NCBI GenBank assembly: GCA_017560825.1
Contig: JAFZED010000068.1
Coordinates: 20,720 to 84,719, forward strand
From: Bacteroidales bacterium
GTDB lineage: Bacteria; Bacteroidota; Bacteroidia; Bacteroidales; UBA932
DNA length: 64,000 nucleotides
Reading direction: 5' to 3'
Shown piece after piece: positions 52,310 to 61,100 of this stretch. A program made the translations under genes and the position numbers. Position 1 is the stretch's first letter. Each line of letters opens with the position of its first letter. Below the pieces are notes generated by a model. It searched no databases. It saw only the letters and a list, made by a program, of their open reading frames with translations, and had not been told where the DNA came from.

Positions 52310-55300
52310 ATGAAAAGATACATTTATTATATATGGTGCCTTCTTGGCTTGGGTCTCCTTACAGGATGTATGTTCGAGGAAGAATCCATAGAGACAGAAG
52401 ATGACAACCTTGTCCATATGGTGTTTACCGCTATGGTTGAGGATGGCAATCCGGCAACCAGGACGGTGTTGGATGAGAATGAAGCAGACGGCTTCCGAGG
52501 CGTCCTATGGGAGCCTGAGGATGTCATCGGCATAGCAACATATAACGGACGATATCAGCGCTTTGAGAATGTCTTGGAAGATCCTGCTGCAAGCGGTGTC
52601 TTTGAGGGTTCTGTCAATCAGGATATTATGTATTATGCCATATATCCTTACAGAGACAATCAGCAGATGAGCACCAGCGTCAATGTAACCATTCCTTCGA
52701 AGCAGACATATAAGCCCAATTCTTTTGATGGCAGTGCAGCGCCGATGGTGGGAAAGGGAAATCACGCTGAACCTCTGCATTTTATGAATCTTTGTGGCGC
52801 GTTGGCAGTTCAGTTGACAGGAAATGAAAAGGTCAGGTCAATTATTTTTCAAGCTAATGCGAATGATAAAGTGAGTGGAGATGGTACTGTCGATCCAGAT
52901 TACGGTGACTATCCGGTTCTTCAAATGGGCGATGTCGCGGATAACTTTATTATCCTCGATTGCGGAGAAGGTGTTCAACTCAGCGGAACACCTACAAGCT
53001 TCCACTTTGTGCTGCCTCCGGGTACATATAATGGATTCAAACTGATTATCAGCACCACTGACGGTCAGTTTATGGAGAAGTCAACAGACAAGCAGCTGAA
53101 AATCAAGCGCTCTATCGTAACCAAGGCCGCTTCTTTTGCGTTTGAGAACACTGCTACGAATTTCACTGACCTCAGCGAAAGAGGTACTGCAAACAGTTAT
53201 ATAGTCACTCAGGGAGGTTATTACTCATTCGATGCGACAGTGATTGGTAACGGAGAATTCGGTTTCCCTGCAAATAATAACTACCATACTAACTCGCCAG
53301 AGATTGCCCCAGCCTCAGCTGAGCTCTTATGGGCGGATAACCATAAACTTATAAACGGATGTGGCTATGATGCCTCTACAGGAATGTTGAAATTCCTTAC
53401 ATCAGGCGATGAAGGTAATGCAGTGATTGCAGCAAAAGATTCTGAGGGCAATATCCTCTGGAGCTGGCACATCTGGATGACAGATCAGCCAGAGGAGCAG
53501 ATCTACAATAACAATGCAGGAACATTGATGGACCGCAACTTGGGCGCAACAAGTGCAACTCCGGGTGATGTGGGTGCATTAGGTCTGCTTTATCAGTGGG
53601 GTCGTAAGGATCCGTTCTTGGGGGCAGTATCGATAGATAGCAGCACTCAAAGGGAATCTACTATCACCTGGCCATCGCCAGTGTCATCTGATGCTACAAA
53701 TGGAACGATTGGCTATTCAGTGCTGAATCCGACCGTGTTCATTAAGTATAATGGTTCCAATTATGACTGGTATTACACAGGGGACTCTTCTACAGATGAT
53801 TCACGCTGGCAGTCAGCCAAGACTGTCTATGACCCTTGCCCGTCTGGTTGGCGTGTTCCAGATGGTGGTTCAGAAGGCGTGTGGGCGCTAGCAGGCTTTA
53901 CAAATACAGCATTTGACGATGTCAATAAAGGACGGTCATTCGAAATCACCTCTTCTGAAGCGACTTGGTATCCGGCGCTCGGCTATCTTGATCGCTCGAA
54001 TGGCGCTTTGTATTCTGTTGGTATAGATGGACACTATTGGTCAGTTTCACCGACAGGACGAAGTGCTTACGACCTATACTTCTATGGCAGCAGTTTCAAT
54101 ATGACGAATTCAGATGACCGTGCCTACGGATTCGCTGTTCGTTGTACAAAAGACGAGGGCTACGTCGATATCTCATATCCTCAGGTGAGAATCAGTGCAA
54201 TTGAAGACATAACGACTTCATCTGCAAAGCTTGTGGGAAATGTCAAGTCAGAAGGCATATCTCCTGTAACAGAGAGAGGATTTATCTATGGTACCCAGCC
54301 AGACCTCAGCGACGGAACTAAGGTCCAGTGCGGTGCAGGAGGCGGAGAATTCTCATATAATCTGACAGGCCTTCCAAATGCGACACGGTATTATGTCAAG
54401 GCATATGCGATAAACTCACGAGGGGAAACACAGACTTCAATCAAATCATTCGGTACGAAATACTCGGATGATGCGATTCATCTGTCATCAACTGAAACTG
54501 CCAATTGCTATATTGTCCGATATGCAGGTGAGTATACATTCGATTGCACAGTGAAAGGTAACAGCCAAGAGTCTGTAGGCTCCCCAGTAGCAGCGGAGGT
54601 GCTGTGGGAAACCGATAATACAAGCGGAGAAATCTCATCTGGAGATATAATATCAAATGTAAGTGTGGAAAACAATACTTTGATGGTATTTGATGCTACA
54701 GGTAAAGAAGGAAATGCCGTCATTGCCGTAAAGGATGCTTCTGATGAGATTCTGTGGAGCTGGCATATCTGGGTGACAGACTACGATCCCGGATCGACTG
54801 AGCAGATCTATCAAAGTGGCGTACTTATGATGGACAGGAACTTGGGAGCTCTGTCAGTTCAATATGGTGATGTTCTGTCTTGGGGACTGTTCTATCAGCA
54901 AGGTAGGAAGGATCCGTTTGTTGGCTGTGGTGATATTGCAGCTCGTACTTTTGCCTCTACAGCTCCAGTTAATAAGATATATTACGAATCTGGTGGAGAT
55001 GATGTGTATGCAAGGCAGCATCCTTATATTGCGTTAAGTTATTATGAGTCAAACTGGACAGGGGAAAAAGGTTTTAATGATCCATGCCCGGCAGGCTGGA
55101 AGGTACCAGATGTCTCAGTTTTCCAATTCTCGTCGGATCAAATGACAGAAGTTGCATACGGAAGAGTGTTCCCATCATTGTCCGGAGCTGATATTTATTT
55201 CCCATTGACGGGTGATACTCAGGAAGGTCAGCAGTCGTTGCGTCAGCCTGGAACAACTGCGTACCTGTGGACTTCAAATTCGGGTAATCCATATAATTTG

Positions 55301-56392
55301 ATTTCACTTTCTTCAAATAGTCGCAGCAAGTATGACGAGAATCCTGTCCGATGTATGAAAGATGAGCAAAGCATAAGATATGATGAGGAATTTTCTACTT
55401 CTGGAGTTGTTAATCTTGCTGATAATGGTTCAGCAAACAGCTACATCGTGTCAAGTGCTGGAACTTACAGCATCCCTGCAGTAAAAGGAAATAGCTCGGA
55501 ATCTGTAGGTGACGTTGCTTCAGCTGAAGTTCTTTGGGAATCCTTTGACGCAGGAGTGGTTTATAAGTGCACACTTTTAAAAGGAGCAAAATACGAGAAT
55601 GGTCAGATCTACTTCAAGACAGCGGACTCATATCGTGAAGGCAATGCGGTGATCGCCGCAAAGGATGCCGATGGTACTATTCTTTGGTCTTGGCATATAT
55701 GGTTGACCGACGAGCCTCAGGAGCAGGTGTATAATAATAATGCCGGTACGATGATGGACCGTAACCTCGGTGCAACGAGTGCAACTCCTGGCGATGTCGG
55801 AGCCTTCGGACTTCTTTACCAGTGGGGTAGAAAGGATCCGTTCTTGGGATCTTCGTCAATCAGCACCGATATAGAGGCAAAGTCAACTATCACCTGGCCA
55901 TCTGCGGTTTCGTCAAACTCAACAACTGGCACAATAGATTATTCTGTTGAGCATCCTACTACCTTTATAACATATAATGATAGTAATTACGATTGGTATT
56001 ACACGGGTTCATCATTAACCGACGACACCCGTTGGCAGTCAGCCAAGACTATTTATGATCCTTGTCCAGTAGGTTGGCGTGTTCCAGACGGTGGAGATAA
56101 CGGCGTATGGAATGTAGCAGGATTCTCAAGCACAACATATGACGATACAAATAAAGGATTATCATTCAGTATCAGCAGTTCATCCACCACTTGGTATCCT
56201 GCTTCGGGTTATCGCAGCAACTACGATGGGACACTGGACAGTGTCGACTACCACGGCAACTATTGGTCAGTTACTCCTAGCAGCAACTACGCATGCAGTC
56301 TGTACTTCTTATACGATGGCTATGTCAATCCGGCGAGCTACGGCGATCGGTCGTCCGGCTTCTCAGTCCGTTGTGTCCAAGAATCAGAATAA
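52310..56392 (+). CDS. Surface lipoprotein with three repeated modules
   Basis: From the ATG at 52310 it has 1360 residues, lipobox Cys20 followed by MFEEESIETEDD. The fimbrillin-like N-domain (30-285) has FHFVLPPGTYNGFKL. Three modules follow. Modules 1 and 3 are close relatives (MDRNLGATSATPGDVGALG versus the same with AFG; WRVPDGG; FSVRC). Module 2 is divergent and shorter (DPCPAGWKVPD, VRCMKDEQ), and its DNA around 54.9-55.4 kb is richer in A and T. A FN3-like domain (SPVTERGFIYGTQPD) separates modules 1 and 2. The protein ends in FSVRCVQESE, without the x-E-x-E-W tail of the other three operon proteins. Last gene of the operon; it is followed by a hairpin-rich segment and a bidirectional terminator. 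Confidence 0.8.
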   Translation: MKRYIYYIWCLLGLGLLTGCMFEEESIETEDDNLVHMVFTAMVEDGNPATRTVLDENEADGFRGVLWEPEDVIGIATYNGRYQRFENVLEDPAASGVFEGSVNQDIMYYAIYPYRDNQQMSTSVNVTIPSKQTYKPNSFDGSAAPMVGKGNHAEPLHFMNLCGALAVQLTGNEKVRSIIFQANANDKVSGDGTVDPDYGDYPVLQMGDVADNFIILDCGEGVQLSGTPTSFHFVLPPGTYNGFKLIISTTDGQFMEKSTDKQLKIKRSIVTKAASFAFENTATNFTDLSERGTANSYIVTQGGYYSFDATVIGNGEFGFPANNNYHTNSPEIAPASAELLWADNHKLINGCGYDASTGMLKFLTSGDEGNAVIAAKDSEGNILWSWHIWMTDQPEEQIYNNNAGTLMDRNLGATSATPGDVGALGLLYQWGRKDPFLGAVSIDSSTQRESTITWPSPVSSDATNGTIGYSVLNPTVFIKYNGSNYDWYYTGDSSTDDSRWQSAKTVYDPCPSGWRVPDGGSEGVWALAGFTNTAFDDVNKGRSFEITSSEATWYPALGYLDRSNGALYSVGIDGHYWSVSPTGRSAYDLYFYGSSFNMTNSDDRAYGFAVRCTKDEGYVDISYPQVRISAIEDITTSSAKLVGNVKSEGISPVTERGFIYGTQPDLSDGTKVQCGAGGGEFSYNLTGLPNATRYYVKAYAINSRGETQTSIKSFGTKYSDDAIHLSSTETANCYIVRYAGEYTFDCTVKGNSQESVGSPVAAEVLWETDNTSGEISSGDIISNVSVENNTLMVFDATGKEGNAVIAVKDASDEILWSWHIWVTDYDPGSTEQIYQSGVLMMDRNLGALSVQYGDVLSWGLFYQQGRKDPFVGCGDIAARTFASTAPVNKIYYESGGDDVYARQHPYIALSYYESNWTGEKGFNDPCPAGWKVPDVSVFQFSSDQMTEVAYGRVFPSLSGADIYFPLTGDTQEGQQSLRQPGTTAYLWTSNSGNPYNLISLSSNSRSKYDENPVRCMKDEQSIRYDEEFSTSGVVNLADNGSANSYIVSSAGTYSIPAVKGNSSESVGDVASAEVLWESFDAGVVYKCTLLKGAKYENGQIYFKTADSYREGNAVIAAKDADGTILWSWHIWLTDEPQEQVYNNNAGTMMDRNLGATSATPGDVGAFGLLYQWGRKDPFLGSSSISTDIEAKSTITWPSAVSSNSTTGTIDYSVEHPTTFITYNDSNYDWYYTGSSLTDDTRWQSAKTIYDPCPVGWRVPDGGDNGVWNVAGFSSTTYDDTNKGLSFSISSSSTTWYPASGYRSNYDGTLDSVDYHGNYWSVTPSSNYACSLYFLYDGYVNPASYGDRSSGFSVRCVQESE

Positions 56393-56404
56393 TTCGATTA
56401 GCGA

Positions 56405-56496
56405 GTCCATATGCCCTTGCTTCGCTGGGGCATATGGACCTGCGTTTTGAGGCCTTTTCCTCGCGCCGGGCGCGAGACGATAGGCGCGCAGCGCCT
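56405..56496. repeat. Cluster of three perfect hairpins
   Basis: GTCCATATGCCC and its complement (12 bp, 11-base loop, 56405-56439), CTCGCGCC-G-GGCGCGAG (56460-56476) and AGGCGC-GCA-GCGCCT (56482-56496). The GC-rich, palindrome-dense style resembles the elements at 665, 20802 and 21327 but no shared core is obvious. The 215-base gap between the lipoprotein and nuclease genes holds only this and the terminator. Confidence 0.6.
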
Positions 56497-56542
56497 CGAA
56501 ATACCGCAGCGTTACCTAAATTGCTGTAAAATAGTGACTTAC

Positions 56543-56580
56543 ACAAAATCACCTGCGCCATCTGGAGCAGGTGATTTTGT
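56543..56580. terminator. Bidirectional terminator, hairpin repeat copy 2
   Basis: A perfect 14-bp stem ACAAAATCACCTGC and its complement with a 10-base loop containing CCATCTG lies between the convergent lipoprotein and nuclease genes. The inner stem and loop match the hairpin at 7017-7050. Confidence 0.75.
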
Positions 56581-56607
56581 ATAATGTATTGAATATTACC
56601 AGTTTAT

Positions 56608-57591
56608 CTATCTCAAGGCATTGACCTCATCCGGCGTCAGGCCAGTGATTTCGCAGATCATTTCTATATCCATTCCTTTCTCGAGCATAGAGTTAACAAT
56701 CTGCGCGTCACGTTTTGCAATGCCCCTTTCTTCGCCGATAGCAATGCCTCTCTCCTCACCGATTGCAATACCTCGTGCCTCCCCGACCTTTTCCGCATAG
56801 TCGATGGTGTTTGCGTAGTCGCTTTCTGCATATAGACTTCTCATATAGTTCCTGATTTCTTTTGCCGTAAAATTATTCAATTCCGACAAATTATACAAGA
56901 CCCTGAAGAATTCTTCGTTGAAGAATGCTGGCGGTGCGTCAAGTTCGTGCATATGCTTCAGGGAATATGTCAGCTTGTCGAGGACTGTTGTGCATTCCTC
57001 TTCGTCCTTGAGGAACCTTGCCATCTCGATGAAGGTGAAGTTCAGTGTCTTGTTGAACAGTTCGTGTGTTTCATCATCGCGCAGGTGGTAGCTGCTGATA
57101 TATTTTTCCTCAGGGTAATCCTCTTCGTGGTCGAATGAGAAGTTCAGCAGGGCAATGATGTACACCGGATTCAGGTCGTATTTCCAGTGTTCTCCTGTCC
57201 TGGTCTGTCTGATTTCCCGCTGTTTTCGTGCCTGGGATGAGATGCGTGAAGCCACATATGAGATGGACCTGTTCTTGAAGTTCGGCTGATATGCTTTCTG
57301 CATTTCAATGATCAGCTCCCTTCCATCCGAAGTCGTACAGGCTATGTCGAATACGACCTTATTGTCCAGAGGAGTGTCTCCCAGTTCCTCTGTGTTGATA
57401 TAGTCGATGTCTACTATGTTTTCCTCCGGCAGAACCATCTTCAGGAACGGCAGCATTACGAGTTTGTTTCCAAAGAGCCTTTTGAACATAAAGTCTGCCA
57501 TTACATTACCGAACATTGCCTTACCGTGACTCTTCTGAAGACTGTTCAGCAGCCTCTCTTTTTCTTCGTTTCTCTCCTTTACCTTTTTCAT
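56608..57591 (-). CDS. Rpn/PD-(D/E)XK nuclease family transposase-like protein
   Basis: A 327-residue protein of the Rpn family (PDDEXK_2), linked to recombination or DNA cleavage in E. coli RpnA. The N-terminal nuclease region has FMFKRLFGNKLVMLPFLKM, IDYINTEELGDTPLDNKVVF with the likely Asp in VVFDIAC, and ELIIEMQKAYQPNF with the E-x-Q that replaces E-x-K. The C-terminus carries short tandem repeats (GIAIGEER, 24 bp, two full copies plus a partial). I prefer the ATG at 57591 (MKKVKERNEEKERLL). An in-frame ATG at 57648 would add 19 residues but spans the only promoter-like box (GAACTTTG, 57625-57618). It sits between two paralogous lipoprotein loci. Confidence 0.78.
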   Translation of the reverse strand: MKKVKERNEEKERLLNSLQKSHGKAMFGNVMADFMFKRLFGNKLVMLPFLKMVLPEENIVDIDYINTEELGDTPLDNKVVFDIACTTSDGRELIIEMQKAYQPNFKNRSISYVASRISSQARKQREIRQTRTGEHWKYDLNPVYIIALLNFSFDHEEDYPEEKYISSYHLRDDETHELFNKTLNFTFIEMARFLKDEEECTTVLDKLTYSLKHMHELDAPPAFFNEEFFRVLYNLSELNNFTAKEIRNYMRSLYAESDYANTIDYAEKVGEARGIAIGEERGIAIGEERGIAKRDAQIVNSMLEKGMDIEMICEITGLTPDEVNALR

Positions 57592-57634
57592 ATAATCGGC
57601 ATTAATATTTACACCGACAAAGTTCCGGAGACTT

Positions 57635-57673
57635 ATCCGTATACTCAAAAAGTATACGGATATTTTCGAAAAT
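57635..57673. repeat. Paired palindromes upstream of the nuclease gene
   Basis: ATCCGTATACT-CAAAA-AGTATACGGAT (27 bp, perfect) is directly followed by the 12-bp palindrome ATTTTCGAAAAT. Placed 45-80 bases upstream of the chosen ATG, so it may be an operator or an RNA hairpin. Confidence 0.6.
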
Positions 57674-58084
57674 CGCCCTCTCGTATGCGTGAGAGGTACT
57701 TTTCCACCTGTAAATTTATCTGAGTTTTACAAAAACAGAAATAAAATTCTAGGTAGCAGCATCTACAGCAAATGCTCAGCAATCGCACAAACCAGGCAAA
57801 AGTGTCGGAGGCCCCTTTGCCGTCTCCAATCCTTATACAGGTACCATTTCAAGGACTGCCACCCATTCTGCCTCCAGACACTACATAGTGACTTTTTCAG
57901 GAGATTGCTAATATAAATTCAGCATTCTTGGCAGAAATCATAAGAATGATATTTATCTATATCCTTGATACTCAACAAGATGGACCAAATGCCTGCTGTC
58001 GGGATGCAGCAGGCATAAGACGTAGGCGGGGCCTATATTCAAATTATTTCATAATATTTTCACTCGTATTCCATTTATATTGAG
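57674..58084. other. Intergenic stretch without a recognisable gene
   Basis: This is a 411-base stretch. No reading frame here has a family resemblance, a promoter or strong codon bias. It contains a CCTCTC/GAGAGG hairpin near 57679-57698 and a perfect 10-bp hairpin ATGCCTGCTG/CAGCAGGCAT at 57989-58016 with no T-run. Degenerate coding remnants are possible on the minus strand (about 57770-57910) but I cannot identify any. Confidence 0.4.
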
Positions 58085-58092
58085 TAACTTTG
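58085..58092 (+). promoter_or_regulatory. -7 box of the fifth lipoprotein gene
   Basis: TAACTTTG, 42 bases before the ATG at 58135. No TTG is seen at the usual -33 position. Confidence 0.5.
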
Positions 58093-58134
58093 GGTTTCAG
58101 GATTGATTGTGTCTCACTCAAATTGTTCCCGCCT

Positions 58135-61100
58135 ATGAAAACACTTCTCAGATGTCTTGCTGCGCTTTCATTCGTGGCTGTTTTCTGTTCTTGCATTCAG
58201 GAAGAACGTTCACCGGAAGAATTCCTTGTCCCTTCGCTTGCGAAGGTGGATTGTTCTGAGTCGACTTTCAAGTTGAGCTCTTCCGTGCCGTCCGGTTCGG
58301 AGAAACTGATTTATGACTGCGGTTTCTATTTGGGAACTTCAAAGGAGATGACGGATGCGCGTCAGCTGGAAGGAAAACTCACTGCAAATACATTCAGGGC
58401 AGATCTTCCGGAGCGTGCCTACGGTACGACTTATTATGTCAGTGCCTATGTCACCAACGGACGTGAGACAGAGATCCGGTCGGATGTGGCAAGCTTTGCG
58501 CTTCAGGACCTGGAGGAATATGTGGAATTCGCAGCACCGGCTATTTCTTCATATGAAATGGCATCAAAGCAGATGGAAATTACCGTCGGCACGGAGGTCT
58601 ATGCCGGAGTGCAGGTAAGTGAAGTGGGCGTGTATTGTTCTGAAGATGAGTCCCAGATCCTCAGCGGGCAGTCGCAGGTGGGAAGACTGCAGGCTGAGGG
58701 CAAGTTCAGTGTGGTATTGGAAAATATCGTTGACGACGTCAAATATTATATACGTCCGTACATCAAGGATGGAGATTATACGGCATATGGACCGACTACG
58801 GACTTTCTGGTGCCGGCAATTCCGGTGGTGCAGACCTTCGACGCCAAGGATGTGACCTCGGAGAGCGCCGTGCTTTCGGCGCAGGTGCAGAAGGGAGCGG
58901 ACATCCAGGAGAGGGGATTTGTGTGGATGAAGGGCGAGGGAAGTCCGTCGGATATGACGCAGAGGGTTGTGGCAGAAGGGGATATAGGGGAATATACAGT
59001 CGAACTGACAGGCCTTGAGGCAAAGGTGACCTATTCATATGCTGCATATGTGATCAATCCTACAGGTACTTATTATGGCGCAGTCAAGTCGTTTACAACC
59101 GCGCTTGGTATGCCGGCGGTTTCATCGGCTGTGGTTTCATCGGTTGCTTCCACATCTGCAAAATTCTCAAGTATGGTCAAGAGCCACGGCGGAGAGACCG
59201 TTTCAGAAGTAGGCTTCTACTACAGTACCGATCCTCAGGTGCCGGTGGAGACTGCTTTGAAGGTGAATCAGCCATATTCAAAGGACTCATTCTCAGCTGA
59301 TGTCACTGACCTTCAGGTAAACACGAAGTACTATGTGAAGTCATATGCGAGAAACTCGGTAGGAACTGCCTATAGCGACATTGCTGACTTCAGCACAGCC
59401 GTTTCAAGACCGTCTGTAAAGACTGTGAATTTCTCTGATGTGACCTCCACAAGCGCGATTCTTTACGGCGCTGTAGTCTCAGATAATGGTTCCCAGGTTA
59501 CAGAGAGGGGATTTGTATGGCTCCAGGGTGATTCGACTCCGACTGTGGAGTCTTCTCATAAACTCAGGGCAGATGGTGATATGGGAGAGTATTCTGCTGA
59601 ACTCACAGGCCTGGATCCGAATAAGAAGTACTCTTTCCGCGCCTATGCAACCAACTCGAAAGGCACAGCCTACGGTGAACTGATGATGTTCACTACAGTT
59701 GCCGGCCTCCCGACCCTTTCTGTCACCAGCATATCCAACATCACAGTGGGCTCGGCAAAGCTCTCTTGCGCAGTCACAAGCCACGGAGGTTCTACTGTCA
59801 CTGAGGTGGGATTCTACTACAGCACTTCCGAGTCTGTGGATGCCTCATCGATGAAGGTGAGCACCCCATACAGTACAGACAACTTCAGCCTCGATGTAAG
59901 AGACCTCGAAGTGGGCACACAGTACTATGTCAGGGCATTTGCAAAGAATGGTACAGGAGAATATCTGAACGATGTGGCTACATTCAAGACCATATCATCT
60001 TCTCCGACCGTAGTTACAGCCGAGGCGTCTGAAATCACCGCTTCAAGTGCTTTGCTTGCTGGAGAAGTCGTGTCGGACAACGGAGAGCCGATCACCGACA
60101 GAGGATTCCTGTGGAAGAAGGGAACCGGCACACCGAGCACTTCAAACGAGAAACTGGCGGTACTTGGTGGGGAAGGTGCATTCTCTGTGACTCTTTATGA
60201 CCTTGATCCGAACCAGATTTACTCATACAGGGCCTATGCGGTCAATTCATCAGGCACATCGTACGGTGAGACAATAACCTTCACGACAGCAGTCGCTGTC
60301 CCTACTGTCGAGTTCGTCAGCCAGTCAAGGTTGAACAACACCTCTGCCGTCATCTACGGAAAAGTACTCAGCAACGGAGGTGAGGCCATCTCTAAAGTGG
60401 GATTCCTGTACGGAACCTCATCTGATCTTGACCCGTCAACAGCGGACAAGGTAACTTCAGACTACGAAGGTGATTCATTCTCGTTCAGACTGAATGACCT
60501 GACTGTTGACACAGAGTACTTTGTGCAGCCGTTTGCAACCAACTCAGCCGGAACCGGCTACGGACAGATCAGTTCGTTTAAGACATATGCACAGTCGACC
60601 GATGCAATAAATCTCGCGGCTGAAGGAACAGCCAACAGCTACATAATCAGTGAGTTCGGTTCATATAGTTTCCCTGCCGTGAAGGGAAACAGCAGCGAGG
60701 CCATCGACTCTCTCGACACCGTCGAGGTGCTTTGGGAGTCGTTCGGAACAGCCGAAAAGCCGACAGTCGGAGCTCTTCTCGAAGGGGCATTCCTTGAGGA
60801 TAACACCATATATATAAGCACAGCCGCAAATTACCGCGAAGGAAATGCCGTCGTTGCCGCAAAGGCAGTCAATGGACGCATCCTGTGGTCTTGGCATATA
60901 TGGCTGACAGACCAGCCGGCCGAGCACGACTATCCGAACAATGCCGGTACTTTGATGGACCGTAATCTCGGTGCCACTTCTGCAACCCCTGGTGATGTTG
61001 CAGCTCTAGGCCTTATGTACCAGTGGGGACGTAAGGATCCGTTCCTGGGAGCCAGCGCGATTATGACAACATACTACAAGGCGGAATCTACCCTTGACTG

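Noticed and set aside
57689-57916. 75-codon frame upstream of the giant lipoprotein
   Set aside because: No promoter, no family match and many rare codons; treated as non-coding.
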